From positions 248,001 through 312,000 of the forward strand of contig NZ_APJI01000010.1 of the NCBI RefSeq assembly GCF_000497575.1: DNA of 64,000 bases, written 5' to 3'. This DNA is from Afipia sp. OHSU_II-C1 (lineage in GTDB: Bacteria > Pseudomonadota > Alphaproteobacteria > Rhizobiales > Xanthobacteraceae). Under the pieces are notes generated by a model that saw only the letters and a list, made by a program, of their open reading frames with translations, was not told the origin of the DNA and searched no databases. A program made the position numbers and the translations under genes. Within the stretch, counting starts at the first letter, position 1. Every line of letters begins with the position of its first letter. Shown here one piece after another: positions 1 through 10,415 of the stretch.

Positions 1-9
1 AGACATCTG

Positions 10-894
10 ATGCCGGCCAAGATCATTGATGGAAAAGTCATTGCCGCCGATCTGCGCGCGCGCGTCGCGGATCAAGTGGCGCGCGTCAAGCGCGACCATG
101 GCCTGACGCCGGGGCTCGCCGTTGTGCTGGTCGGCAACGATCCGGCCTCTGAGGTCTACGTCCGCAACAAGGCGAAGCAGACCGAAGCCGCGGGCATGGC
201 GTCGTTCGAGCACAAGCTCGCGGCGGATACCCCGCAGAAGGATCTGCTGGCGCTGATCGCAAAGCTCAATGCCGATCCAGACGTGCACGGCATTCTGGTG
301 CAGCTTCCGCTGCCGAAGGGGCTGGATACGCAGACCGTCATCAACGCCATCGATCCGGCGAAGGATGTCGACGGCCTGCATCCGATCAATGCCGGGCGGC
401 TGGCCAACGGTTTGCCGGCGCTGACGCCGTGCACGCCGCTCGGCTGCATCATTCTCGCCAAGACGGCTCATCCCTCTCTCGAAGGCATGAACGCGGTCAT
501 TATCGGGCGCTCGAATCTGGTGGGACGTCCGCTGGTGCAGCTCCTGCTCAATGAAAACGCTACGGTGACCATCGCCCATTCGCGCACGCGCGATCTTGCC
601 GGCATCTGCAAGCGCGCCGATCTGCTGCTCGCGGCGGTCGGACAGCCGGAGATGGTCAAGGCCGACTGGATCAAGCCCGGCGCCACGGTGATCGATGTCG
701 GCATCAATCGCATCCCGGGCGCTGACGGCAAGAACAAGCTGGTCGGCGACGTGGCTTATCAGGAAGCGCTCGGCGTGGCCGGTGCGATCACGCCGGTGCC
801 GGGCGGCGTCGGCCAGATGACGGTGGCGTGCCTTTTGGTGAACACGCTGCGCGCGGCCAGCGCGATCAAGGGGCTCAAGGCGCCGGGCGTGTAA
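10..894 (+). CDS. folD: Bifunctional methylenetetrahydrofolate dehydrogenase / methenyltetrahydrofolate cyclohydrolase
   Basis: This cytoplasmic enzyme interconverts 5,10-methylene-THF and 10-formyl-THF, supplying one-carbon units for purine and formylmethionine synthesis. The 294-residue length is normal for FolD. Visible motifs are YVRNK at residues 50-54 with the catalytic lysine K54, QLPLP at 98-102, KDVDG at 118-122, and the NADP-loop motif GRSNLVGRP at 166-174. The C-terminal signature reads PGGVGQMT (264-271), whereas the family usually has PGGVGPMT, so there is one unusual residue. The gene starts 9 bases from the window edge, so its ribosome binding site and upstream partner are only partly visible. 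It converges on an M20 peptidase gene. Identification is very secure. Confidence 0.97.
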   Translation: MPAKIIDGKVIAADLRARVADQVARVKRDHGLTPGLAVVLVGNDPASEVYVRNKAKQTEAAGMASFEHKLAADTPQKDLLALIAKLNADPDVHGILVQLPLPKGLDTQTVINAIDPAKDVDGLHPINAGRLANGLPALTPCTPLGCIILAKTAHPSLEGMNAVIIGRSNLVGRPLVQLLLNENATVTIAHSRTRDLAGICKRADLLLAAVGQPEMVKADWIKPGATVIDVGINRIPGADGKNKLVGDVAYQEALGVAGAITPVPGGVGQMTVACLLVNTLRAASAIKGLKAPGV

Positions 895-918
895 GGCCAG
901 CCAACTGCTTTCCGAGAA

Positions 919-2403
919 TTACGGACTCGCCGTGTTCTGCACCAGCCGCCGGTAGAACCGGATCATGTCGGCGTAATTCTTTACGCTGAGCCGCTCATTG
1001 GTGCCGTGGAAGCGCGTCAGGTCTTCGGCAGTGGCGCGCACTGGTGAAAAGCGGAAGATGTTGTCGGTGACGTCGAGATAGTTGCGCGAGTCCGTCGCCG
1101 CGACCATCAGGCCTGGCACCACAAGGACATCCGGAAAGATTTCGCGGATCGTCCGGTTCACGGCCTGATAGCTCGGGCTGGCGGTGGATGTGACCGGCGG
1201 CGGGTTGGTGTTGCCGGGCTTCGGCGTCACCTTGACGCGATCGTCTGCGATGATCGATTTGACGTAGGCGATCACACTCTCCTCAGTCTCGCCCGGCAGC
1301 AGACGGAAATTCACCGTGGCCTCGGCGCGGCCGGGCAGCACATTTTCCTTGTTGCCGGCATTGAAGATCGTGATCGCCGTGGTGGTGCGGATCGCGGCCG
1401 CGGTCTGTGCGGTCTTCTCCATCTGACGGCGCACGAGCGGTTCGAGCAGCCACAGATTCGACAGCGCGACGCGGCTGCCGAAATCCATTTCGGGTGCGGC
1501 GGTTTGCAGGGTCTCGCGCATCACGCCGCTGACCGAGGCAGGAAATGGTCTCTTCTCCAGCCGTGTCAGCGCCGCGCTCAGCTTGCCGATGGCGGTGTCG
1601 CGCGGCGGCAATGACGAGTGGCCCGGCGTCGCCGTGGCGGACAGATCGAGGGTGACATAACCCTTTTCGGCGACGCCGATCAGCGCCACCGGCTTGTCGA
1701 CGCTTTTGAGAATTCCCTCGGTAATCAGCAGGCCTTCGTCGAACACGAAGTCGAGACGCACGCCGCGCGATTGCAGCAGCTTCGACATCGCCATTGCGCC
1801 GCGCTTGCCGGAGACTTCCTCGTCATGCCCGAACGCGAGATAGACCGTCCGCTTCGGACGGAAGCCGTCCTTCACAAGCTGCTCGGCCGCCTCGAGCATC
1901 GAAAACAGGTTGCCCTTGTCGTCCCACGAGCCGCGGCCCCAGATGAAGCCGTCCTTGACCGCTCCGCTGAACGGCGGCACCTGCCAGTCGCCTTCGGTGC
2001 CCGGCGCGATCGGCACCACGTCCTGATGCGCCAGCAGCGCGATCGGCGCGGCCTTCGGGTCGCTGCCTTCCCATGTGTAGAGCAGGCTGTAGTTGGCGAC
2101 GATTTCGCGCCTGGCGGCGGCGTGAAACGCGGGAAAGCTCGCGGCGATCAGCTCGTGCAGCGCGCGGAAAGCGTCCGCGCTTTGATCGGGATCGGTGACG
2201 CTGGCGATGGTCTGCAGCCGGACCGCCGCTCCGAGCCGTTGCGCCGCCGCCTGCTCATCGATGGCGACGGGCGCAACCGGAGGGGCGGCGATCTGCTGCG
2301 ACGATTTTCGCCACGCATTCGCGACCAGAACGGCTGCGAGAATGACGATGGCGGCGATCAGGAGAAGGACGATGTTGCGGAGGATTCTGATGGAACGGCG
2401 CAT
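919..2403 (-). CDS. M20 family metallopeptidase, membrane-anchored
   Basis: This is a zinc-dependent exopeptidase or deacylase of the M20/M28 clan, in the large carboxypeptidase S / PM20D1-like branch (494 residues). Residues 9-31 form a single hydrophobic segment after a basic start, suggesting a membrane anchor with a periplasmic catalytic domain. Metal-site motifs are visible: AHQDVV (H126, D128), GRGSWDDKGN (D161/D162), HDEE (193-196), and a late FHGTNE histidine. A dimerisation domain should lie between roughly residues 250 and 370. The substrate cannot be told from sequence; N-acyl amino acids or dipeptides are typical. It is transcribed toward folD and lies 30 bases downstream of ppa, so the two could be cotranscribed. 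Confidence 0.9.
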   Translation of the reverse strand: MRRSIRILRNIVLLLIAAIVILAAVLVANAWRKSSQQIAAPPVAPVAIDEQAAAQRLGAAVRLQTIASVTDPDQSADAFRALHELIAASFPAFHAAARREIVANYSLLYTWEGSDPKAAPIALLAHQDVVPIAPGTEGDWQVPPFSGAVKDGFIWGRGSWDDKGNLFSMLEAAEQLVKDGFRPKRTVYLAFGHDEEVSGKRGAMAMSKLLQSRGVRLDFVFDEGLLITEGILKSVDKPVALIGVAEKGYVTLDLSATATPGHSSLPPRDTAIGKLSAALTRLEKRPFPASVSGVMRETLQTAAPEMDFGSRVALSNLWLLEPLVRRQMEKTAQTAAAIRTTTAITIFNAGNKENVLPGRAEATVNFRLLPGETEESVIAYVKSIIADDRVKVTPKPGNTNPPPVTSTASPSYQAVNRTIREIFPDVLVVPGLMVAATDSRNYLDVTDNIFRFSPVRATAEDLTRFHGTNERLSVKNYADMIRFYRRLVQNTASP

Positions 2404-2433
2404 CGTTTGAATCCCCCAGCCCGATCTTCCTGA

Positions 2434-2964
2434 TTATTTTTTCTTGGCGCGCTCGAGGCCTTCGACAATCAGCTTGCGGGCATCGTCCGCATTGCCCCAG
2501 CGCAGCACCTTCACCCACTTGTTGGGCTCGAGATCCTTGTAGTGCTCAAAGAAATGCTGGATTTGTTGCAGGGTGATGTCAGGCAGATCGCTGTAGTTCT
2601 GCACCTTGTCGTAGCGCTGGGTCAGTTTCGACGTCGGCACTGCGATGATCTTTTCGTCGCCGCCGGCCTCATCCTCCATGAACAGCACGCCGACCGGGCG
2701 CACCGCGATCACCGCACCCGGCACGATGGCGCGGGTGTTGGCGACCAGCACGTCGCACGGATCGCCGTCGTCGGAGAGGGTGTGCGGGATGAACCCGTAA
2801 TTCCCCGGATAGCGCATCGCCGTGTAGAGGAAGCGATCGACCACCAGCGTGCCGGCCTCCTTGTCCATCTCGTACTTGATCGGCTCGCCGCCGACCGGCA
2901 CTTCGATGATGACGTTCACTTCATGGGGCGGGTTTTTTCCGATCGAGATCGCGTCGATGCGCAT
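2434..2964 (-). CDS. ppa: Inorganic pyrophosphatase (family I)
   Basis: Soluble, Mg-dependent pyrophosphatase that hydrolyses PPi to two phosphates and so drives biosynthetic reactions forward. The 176-residue length and hexameric family I type are standard for bacteria. The active-site signature DGDPCD (residues 66-71), which holds three metal-binding aspartates, is intact, and further conserved residues appear in [16 protein letters not shown] (45-60). The C-terminus is lysine-rich (RAKKK). It lies upstream of and co-directional with the M20 peptidase gene. The start codon follows a short AAGG stretch. Confidence 0.97.
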   Translation of the reverse strand: MRIDAISIGKNPPHEVNVIIEVPVGGEPIKYEMDKEAGTLVVDRFLYTAMRYPGNYGFIPHTLSDDGDPCDVLVANTRAIVPGAVIAVRPVGVLFMEDEAGGDEKIIAVPTSKLTQRYDKVQNYSDLPDITLQQIQHFFEHYKDLEPNKWVKVLRWGNADDARKLIVEGLERAKKK

Positions 2965-3077
2965 GACAAGGCCTTGGGTTGGTTCAGTCGAACGCGCTGG
3001 TTAGCGAATCGGGAGCGGGGCTGGAAGCCCGAAAAAATAGTCAAAAGGATAAGACGGCAGGAAAAAGGAGAGTCGCC

Positions 3078-3587
3078 TCAGGCCGTCCAGGCAAACGCGA
3101 CCTTGTCGAGCGACTTGCCGCCGAATCGCTCCGAGGAGCGCGCGACCATGCGGCCGCCGAGGGTCCGGTAGAATTCGACCGCCGGCTCGTTGTCCGAAAG
3201 CGCCCAGATCACCATGCTTTTCAGCCCGCTCTGGACCAGATCGCGCTTGGCGGCGGTGAACAGGCGGCGGCCGAAGCCGAGGCCCTGGAATTCCGGCCGC
3301 AGGTAGAGTTCGTAGATTTCGCCTTCGAAATGCAGGCTGCGGGCACGATTGCGGCCATAATTGGCATAGCCCGCGACCTTGTCTCCGAACGACAACACGC
3401 TGACGCGGCTGCCCTTTCGGATCGCCGAATCCCACCATTGCGGGCCTCGGCGGTTGATCAGCTTTTCGAGTTCGGCACCGGGGATGATTCCCTGGTAGGC
3501 CGCGCGCCACGCCTCATCGTGCGTCGCAGCGACTGCGGGCGCATCGGAGGCCTTGGCTGGCCGGACTTCGATAAGGATCGTGCTCAT
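3078..3587 (-). CDS. GNAT family N-acetyltransferase
   Basis: A predicted acetyl-CoA-dependent acyltransferase of 169 residues. The core acetyl-CoA binding motif appears as LRPEFQGLGFGRRL (the Q/R-x-x-G-x-G/A pyrophosphate loop), followed by the typical alpha helix and the C-terminal AVEFYRTLGG stretch seen in RimI-like enzymes. I place the start at the ATG at 3587 (MSTILIEV) because the residues before it in the longer frame are unconserved-looking and lie in an AT-rich promoter-like gap. The acceptor substrate is unknown. The gene is divergent from the hydrolase operon that starts at 3755. Confidence 0.85.
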   Translation of the reverse strand: MSTILIEVRPAKASDAPAVAATHDEAWRAAYQGIIPGAELEKLINRRGPQWWDSAIRKGSRVSVLSFGDKVAGYANYGRNRARSLHFEGEIYELYLRPEFQGLGFGRRLFTAAKRDLVQSGLKSMVIWALSDNEPAVEFYRTLGGRMVARSSERFGGKSLDKVAFAWTA

Positions 3588-3631
3588 GGTGCAATCAAAG
3601 CAACTCGCGGCCCCGCCTTCAAGGTCCATCG

Positions 3632-3646
3632 TTAATTATCGGTTAA
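3632..3646. promoter_or_regulatory. Candidate CtrA-type box (TTAA-N7-TTAA)
   Basis: The bases TTAATTATCGGTTAA match the TTAA-N7-TTAA consensus recognised by the alphaproteobacterial cell-cycle regulator CtrA. The site lies in the 167-base gap between divergent genes (GNAT at 3587 and hydrolase at 3755). The match is seen directly; binding is only inferred. Confidence 0.4.
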
Positions 3647-3754
3647 TATGTGAGCTTTTTGCATCAGGTCCAAGGCGGCGTTGTACCGAAAGAGGACAGC
3701 CAAACGGCTTATGGCCTTGGCTTGGCGGTGCGACGCAGGCAATGATCGCCGCAG

Positions 3755-4663
3755 ATGACAAAAAATGCATTGTTCAAGGTCGCCAGCCTGCTTCTTGCGG
3801 TTGGTGTTTTGCCGCAAACACCCGCTTGGGGCGAGAATCAGTTAGGGGCACGCGGCGGCGAAGGTACGCCGAACCGGCGTCAGGAGTGGCTGGTGCCGAC
3901 GCAGGACCAGATCACACCTTCGCGAGCGGTTCTGTTTCGCCCCGCCGGCAAAGGCCCGTTCCGTCTCGCCGTGATCGCCCATGCCTCGACGCAAAACCGG
4001 CTGGCGCGTGCGCAGATGCCGCAGCCGGAATATCCGGCGCTCGCCGCGGCGCTGGTGGCGCGCGGGTTCGCGGTGCTGGTGCCGCAGCGGCTTGGCCATG
4101 GCAAGACCGGCGGACCTTATCTCGAAGACCAGGAAGGCTGCGACAACGCCGAATACACAATGTCGGCGCGCACCACCGGCGAGACGATCACGGCTGCGCT
4201 CACGTTCATGCGCACGCAGCCGTTCATCCGCAAGGATGCCTCGGTGATTGTCGGGCATTCGGCCGGAGGCTGGGGCGCGCTCGCGCTTGCGGACCAGAGC
4301 CCGAAAAGCATTTCGTCGATCGTGGTGTTCGCGCCGGGGCGCGGCGGGCGCAAGGATGACCGCGCGAACAGCATTTGCGCGCCGGACAAACTCATCGCCG
4401 GCGCCAAGGAATTCGGCGAAGACGCGCAAGTGCCGGTGACATGGCTGGTGGCGGAAAACGATTCGTATTTTCCGCCGGAGTTCTCAAAAAAAATGGCGGA
4501 CGCCTTCATCGAAGCCGGCGACGACAAGGTGGATTTTCAGGTGCTGCCGCCGTTCGGCAAGGAAGGCCACTGGCTCGCGGAAGCGGGGGAGGAGGGGGGT
4601 ATTGGCGCGCTGCTGCCTGTTCAATTGAGCCCTCCGGCTATTGGCGCGGCAACCAAGCGATGA
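3755..4663 (+). CDS. Secreted alpha/beta hydrolase (dienelactone hydrolase-like)
   Basis: A 302-residue exported serine hydrolase. A basic N-terminus and hydrophobic stretch (residues 8-24) end in PAWGENQ, a plausible signal peptidase I site near residue 26. The nucleophile elbow is GHSAGG with S169, followed by the likely acid D236 (ENDSYF) and the catalytic histidine H272 (EGHW). Bacterial dienelactone hydrolase or acetyl-xylan-esterase-like folds have this order, but the substrate is not predictable. Its stop overlaps the next start by ATGA (4660-4663), so it is translationally coupled to the DUF2269 gene and heads a four-gene unit. Confidence 0.85.
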   Translation: MTKNALFKVASLLLAVGVLPQTPAWGENQLGARGGEGTPNRRQEWLVPTQDQITPSRAVLFRPAGKGPFRLAVIAHASTQNRLARAQMPQPEYPALAAALVARGFAVLVPQRLGHGKTGGPYLEDQEGCDNAEYTMSARTTGETITAALTFMRTQPFIRKDASVIVGHSAGGWGALALADQSPKSISSIVVFAPGRGGRKDDRANSICAPDKLIAGAKEFGEDAQVPVTWLVAENDSYFPPEFSKKMADAFIEAGDDKVDFQVLPPFGKEGHWLAEAGEEGGIGALLPVQLSPPAIGAATKR

Positions 4664-5127
4664 CGCTCTATTTCATTCTCAAATACTTGCATGTGCTCGG
4701 CGCGATCGTGATTCTCGGCACCGGGGCAGGCATTGCGTTCTTCATGCTGATGGCCCATCGCACTGGCGACGCTGCGTTCATTGCCAAAACAGCAGCAACC
4801 GTGGTGATTGCGGATGTAATCTTTACGGCAACCGCTGTCGTGTTACAGCCAATCACAGGTGCATTTCTGCTTGGTGCGACGCTGACGGCGCAGACGGCAT
4901 TCTGGATCGTAGCGTCGCTGGTTCTCTACGTGGTCGCAGGTCTGTTCTGGATTCCAGTGGTGTTCATGCAGATCGAGATGCGAAATCTGGCGCATGCCGC
5001 GGCGGCTAGTGGCGACGTGCTGCCGCCAAGATATTTCAGGCTTTTCCGGCGCTGGTTTTTGTTCGGCATCCCCGGCTTCGGCTCCGTGATGGCGATTCTC
5101 TGGCTGATGATCGCGAAACCGGCATGA
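4660..5127 (+). CDS. DUF2269 family integral membrane protein
   Basis: A 155-residue membrane protein with about four transmembrane helices (roughly residues 4-28, 45-68, 72-103 and 128-152). The opening YFILKYLHVLGAIV, with a histidine in the first helix, is typical of DUF2269 proteins, which are predicted integral membrane proteins of unknown role. I chose the ATG at 4660 because it overlaps the hydrolase stop in ATGA and because the longer reading frame upstream is only a frame-shifted copy of the hydrolase gene. The gene's own stop overlaps the SDR start at 5124 in the same ATGA fashion. Confidence 0.85.
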   Translation: MTLYFILKYLHVLGAIVILGTGAGIAFFMLMAHRTGDAAFIAKTAATVVIADVIFTATAVVLQPITGAFLLGATLTAQTAFWIVASLVLYVVAGLFWIPVVFMQIEMRNLAHAAAASGDVLPPRYFRLFRRWFLFGIPGFGSVMAILWLMIAKPA

Positions 5128-6437
5128 ATACCGGTAAACGCATTCTTGTGCTGGGCGCTTCCGGTCTGATCGGGCGCTTTGTTACCGATGATTTGCGCGC
5201 GCGCGGCTTCGATGTGTTCGGCGTGGCGCGTCGCTATTCAGCCGGACAGAAGAATTCCGGATTGGATCACGAAATTCCGATCATGTCGCTCGACACGGCA
5301 GCGCTTGCGGAAATGCTGCAGCGATGGCAGATCGATCTAGTGGTCAACAGTCTTGGCGTGCTGCAGGATGGACCGGGCAGCGACACGCGCGCGGTGCATC
5401 GCGATCTCGTTGCGCGGCTCGTAAAGGCGATTGGGATGAGCGGTCGCGCCGTCTGCTTCGTCCACATCTCCATTCCCGGCGAGGCGGCGGACGACCGTAC
5501 CGCCTTTGCGCAAACAAAGCGCGAAGCCGAGCGATTGATCGCTACATCAGGTCTGCGTTATGCCGTTCTGCGGCCCGGTTTTGTCATCGCGCCCGCGGCC
5601 TACGGCGGCAGCGCCATGCTCCGCGCGTTGGCCGCGCTGCCGATTGGTCTGCCGGAAGCAGAATCCGCAACGCCATTTCAGGCTGTTGCGGTGGAAGACA
5701 TTTCCGCGACCGTCGCATGGCTGGCAGATCATGATTTGCCGAAAAACGGCGTGATCTGGGAGTTAATGCAGCTGGAGCCGGTGACCCTCGGCGACATCGT
5801 CGCGGAGTTCCGCCGCCCACTCGGAACGCGCGATCGATGGCGCGTCAAACTGCCGTCGTGGCTGCTCGATCTCGGCACAAAATCAGGCGATTTTGCTGCC
5901 TGGCTTGGTTGGTCGCCGCCGATGCGCACCACAGCGATTGCTGAATTGCGGCGTGGCGTGTCGGGCGACCCGCAGCCATGGATGACGGCGACCGGCATCG
6001 TGCCCCGTACATTGACTGAGAGCGTCGGGCGTGGCCCTGCGACGATCCAAGACAAATGGTTCGCGCGGCTCTATCTCGTTAAGGCGCTCATTATCGCCTC
6101 GCTTGCCGTGTTCTGGATTGTGTCGGGCTTTATTGCGGTGGTGATCTCATACGACGCGGCGGCGGGGATTCTGACATCGCATGGTTTGCCGAAGGTATTG
6201 GTTGGGCCGGTGACCGTTGGCAGCAGTTTTATGGATATGACCGTCGGCGCTCTGATCGCGTTTCGCCGGACCTGTGCTGCAGGATTAATCTCGGGTATTA
6301 TCGTCTCGTTCGGCTATATGCTGGGCGCAGCCGTGCTGACGCCGGATTTATGGATCGAGCCGCTCGGGGCGTTGGTGAAGACCGGGCCGGCGATCGTGCT
6401 GATGCTGGTCGCACTGCTGACGCTCGATAATCGTTAG
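5124..6437 (+). CDS. NAD(P)-binding SDR-like protein fused to DoxX-like membrane domain
   Basis: A 437-residue two-part protein. The N-terminal 290 residues are an extended/atypical SDR with the nucleotide loop LGASGLIGRF (10-19), related to NmrA and complex I NDUFA9-like epimerases. The C-terminal part (about 310-437) has four hydrophobic helices and resembles the DoxX-like family fused to SDRs in other proteobacteria. So a soluble NAD(P)H-binding domain is tethered to a quinone-protein-like membrane domain. The gene overlaps DUF2269 by 4 bases and is followed 9 bases later by the DCC gene, suggesting one redox-related membrane unit. The reaction is unknown. Confidence 0.85.
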   Translation: MNTGKRILVLGASGLIGRFVTDDLRARGFDVFGVARRYSAGQKNSGLDHEIPIMSLDTAALAEMLQRWQIDLVVNSLGVLQDGPGSDTRAVHRDLVARLVKAIGMSGRAVCFVHISIPGEAADDRTAFAQTKREAERLIATSGLRYAVLRPGFVIAPAAYGGSAMLRALAALPIGLPEAESATPFQAVAVEDISATVAWLADHDLPKNGVIWELMQLEPVTLGDIVAEFRRPLGTRDRWRVKLPSWLLDLGTKSGDFAAWLGWSPPMRTTAIAELRRGVSGDPQPWMTATGIVPRTLTESVGRGPATIQDKWFARLYLVKALIIASLAVFWIVSGFIAVVISYDAAAGILTSHGLPKVLVGPVTVGSSFMDMTVGALIAFRRTCAAGLISGIIVSFGYMLGAAVLTPDLWIEPLGALVKTGPAIVLMLVALLTLDNR

Positions 6438-6446
6438 GATTTACAC

Positions 6447-6863
6447 ATGGTCGAACCGCCACAGTGGCCGGACGACAATGTCATTCTCTATGACGGTGTT
6501 TGCGTATTTTGTTCACGCTGGGTCCGTTTTGTCGCTGCGCGCGACACGGTAAGGATATTCCGCTTCACGGCGATCCAGTCGGACTACGGACGCAGGCTGG
6601 CTGCAGTATTTCAGATCGATCCGGAAGATCCCGACACCAATGCGGTCGTGTATGATGGAACGGCATTCTTCAAGTCCGATGCGGCGTTGATCGTGTTGAG
6701 CCATCTGCCGGGATGGCGCTGGGCGCGCGTGCTGGTGCGGGTGCCGAAATTCCTGCGCAATGCGATTTACAATCTCATCGCTCGCAACCGCTACCGCATT
6801 TTCGGCAAGTACGATGTTTGCTACATGGGCGACGAGGAGTTGCGCAGCCGCGTCCTGCAATAG
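6447..6863 (+). CDS. Thiol-disulfide oxidoreductase, DCC family (DUF393)
   Basis: A 138-residue protein with the defining DGVCVFC motif near the N-terminus (D16, C19, C22), a CxxC redox pair in a thioredoxin-like fold. The C-terminal part contains NLIARNRYRIFGKYD, the usual second conserved block of the family. Its partner and substrate are unknown. It is the last gene of the unit starting at 3755, separated from the SDR-DoxX gene by 9 bases that include AGGA as the ribosome binding site. It ends one base before the convergent amine oxidase gene. Confidence 0.9.
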   Translation: MVEPPQWPDDNVILYDGVCVFCSRWVRFVAARDTVRIFRFTAIQSDYGRRLAAVFQIDPEDPDTNAVVYDGTAFFKSDAALIVLSHLPGWRWARVLVRVPKFLRNAIYNLIARNRYRIFGKYDVCYMGDEELRSRVLQ

Positions 6864-6864
6864 G

Positions 6865-8106
6865 TCAAGCGCGCGGGATGCCCACCACCTCTTCCGCCGC
6901 CCGCACACCCGTCTCCTGCGCGCCGTGTGCGGTGGTGAAGAAGTTCGGTGAGGTCGCTTCGCCCGCAAAGAACAGCCGGTCATCGACCGGCGCGGCGAGC
7001 ACGGCGCGATCGTCGGCATGTCCGGGAAGCGCGTGTGAATACGATCCGAGTGCAAACGGATCATGCGCCCAGCGGGTTTCTGCAAGCGGTCTCAGCTTGC
7101 GGCGAAAGTCTGACCCCAGCAGCATCACCAGCTCATTGATGGCTTGCGCGGCGAGCGCGCCGCTTCCGGCATCCTCAAGCTTGCGTGCGAACGCGCCGCC
7201 GAAAAATCCCGAGATGCAGGGCTGGCCCATCGGACGCAGATGATAGCTGCCGGTACCGACACGATCGAGCGCGCCATAGAGATGCCCGTCGCTCGGTAGC
7301 GATTCAGGATCGTCCAGCGCCAGCATCACCTTGTCCGCGAGCCCGAGCGGCAGACCCGCCGCAGCGCTCACCTTGCCCGGCAGCGGGGGATGAAAGCGGA
7401 TCGATTCATTGGCGATCAGGTCGGTCGGTGCGGTGACGATCACCTTGCCTGTGGAGATCGTTCCCTGCGAGGTCTCGATCCTGATGCGCGCGCCGGAATG
7501 ATCGATCAGCGTCACCTTCGTGTTCAGCGCCACAGGACATGGCGCGCCATACGCGGCGATCAGCGCGCCATAGCCGTGCCGCACCCGCCAGTTGATGCCG
7601 GTGTCTTCATACGCATCGAAGTCATAGGTCGAGACGCGATCAAGCTCGGTGCCGTTGATGTAGGTGCTGATCGCATCGATCTGCGCATTCCAGCGATTGC
7701 CGGGTTCGAGCCATTTGCTGGCTGGCGTATCGTCCGGCAGATCGGACGCCGCGCTGACACGGGCATCGAAGGCGTCCATCGCCGCGAGGAATTCCTCGCG
7801 GGTCTGCGGCGGAAAGCCGGCGTTGAGACTCTGCTCGCGCCAGCGCGGACGCGTCTCGTTGATCTCGAAGCCGAGATCGCGCGCGATCGTCACGAACGAA
7901 TTTCTGTCGGCGGAATGCAGCCATTCACAGCCGACATCGAACACGATGTCGCCAGGCAGGATCACGGTCTGGCTGCGTCCGCCGATGCGCTCGCGCGCTT
8001 CGAGGACGAGAACGGACAGCCCCGAATTTTCCAGCGTGCGCGCGGCAGCAAGGCCGGCCGCACCGGCGCCGATGATCGCAACATCGATATCGGAGGGAAG
8101 GGTCAT
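6865..8106 (-). CDS. Flavin-dependent amine oxidase family protein
   Basis: A 413-residue FAD-dependent oxidoreductase of the flavin monoamine oxidase type. The dinucleotide-binding motif IIGAGAAGLAAA appears at the N-terminus, followed by the GR-motif EARERIGGR; the C-terminal FAD motif appears as LFFAGEATSPNF. The substrate could be a primary amine or polyamine and cannot be told from sequence. I start at 8106 (MTLPSDID). The upstream extension (MAGTSPAMT) lies in a REP-like palindrome and is unlikely to be translated. The gene converges on the DCC gene with only one base between stops. Confidence 0.88.
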   Translation of the reverse strand: MTLPSDIDVAIIGAGAAGLAAARTLENSGLSVLVLEARERIGGRSQTVILPGDIVFDVGCEWLHSADRNSFVTIARDLGFEINETRPRWREQSLNAGFPPQTREEFLAAMDAFDARVSAASDLPDDTPASKWLEPGNRWNAQIDAISTYINGTELDRVSTYDFDAYEDTGINWRVRHGYGALIAAYGAPCPVALNTKVTLIDHSGARIRIETSQGTISTGKVIVTAPTDLIANESIRFHPPLPGKVSAAAGLPLGLADKVMLALDDPESLPSDGHLYGALDRVGTGSYHLRPMGQPCISGFFGGAFARKLEDAGSGALAAQAINELVMLLGSDFRRKLRPLAETRWAHDPFALGSYSHALPGHADDRAVLAAPVDDRLFFAGEATSPNFFTTAHGAQETGVRAAEEVVGIPRA

Positions 8107-8130
8107 GCACTCGGCTCGATCAGGAAAGAC

Positions 8131-8274
8131 CGTCATGGCCGGGCTTGTCCCGGCCATCCACGTCTTCGCCTGACGTCGAACTATAAGACGGCAATGGCAT
8201 GCGCAAGACAGATACCGCTTTTCCGCGGAGGGTTCACCAAAACGTGGATGGCCGGGACAAGCCCGGCCATGACG
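8131..8274. repeat. Perfect 33-bp inverted REP-like pair
   Basis: Positions 8131-8163 and 8242-8274 are exact reverse complements. Each arm is itself a palindrome with core ATGGCCGGG...CCCGGCCAT. The unit fills the gap between the amine oxidase and the typA stop. Related pairs occur at 14175, 19893 and 48958, so this is an intergenic BIME-like repeat family. Confidence 0.9.
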
Positions 8275-8309
8275 AATTAGTTACAGTATCGCAACACGGA
8301 GCGTCGGTC

Positions 8310-10133
<1,824 letters not shown>

Positions 10134-10218
10134 GTGTCTCAGGTCTTCCAGCTATGGGGCGCGGCGCCGCAGAGGCGGCCAAGTGCAGGTCCGATGTGTC
10201 ATTGTGCGCGCAGGGCCC

Positions 10219-10254
10219 AAAAAACGCGGTGCCCGGTTCAAAAGAACCGGGCAC
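10219..10254 (-). terminator. Rho-independent terminator
   Basis: An 11-bp stem (10229-10239 with 10244-10254, loop of four bases) is followed on the minus strand by CGCG and six T residues (10224-10219). It lies between the Crp/Fnr gene and typA, so it probably ends the regulator transcript before typA begins. The rest of the 282-base gap shows no gene. Confidence 0.75.
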
Positions 10255-10415
10255 ACGGGCACTCATTGCGGCGCAATATAGTCAGAATTCGCCGAAAAAC
10301 AACGGTCCGGGCGGCATTTTATCGGTCCATTTTTGGGTCAAGGTTGATGCCGCAAAGGGCCACATCGGCCCTATCCAGCAATGTTACAGAGCGATGACGG
10401 GGCTCCATCGATCGA

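Noticed and set aside
8107-8157. N-terminal extension of the amine oxidase (MAGTSPAMT...)
   Set aside because: The codons come from a REP-like palindrome; the flavoprotein normally begins near 8106.
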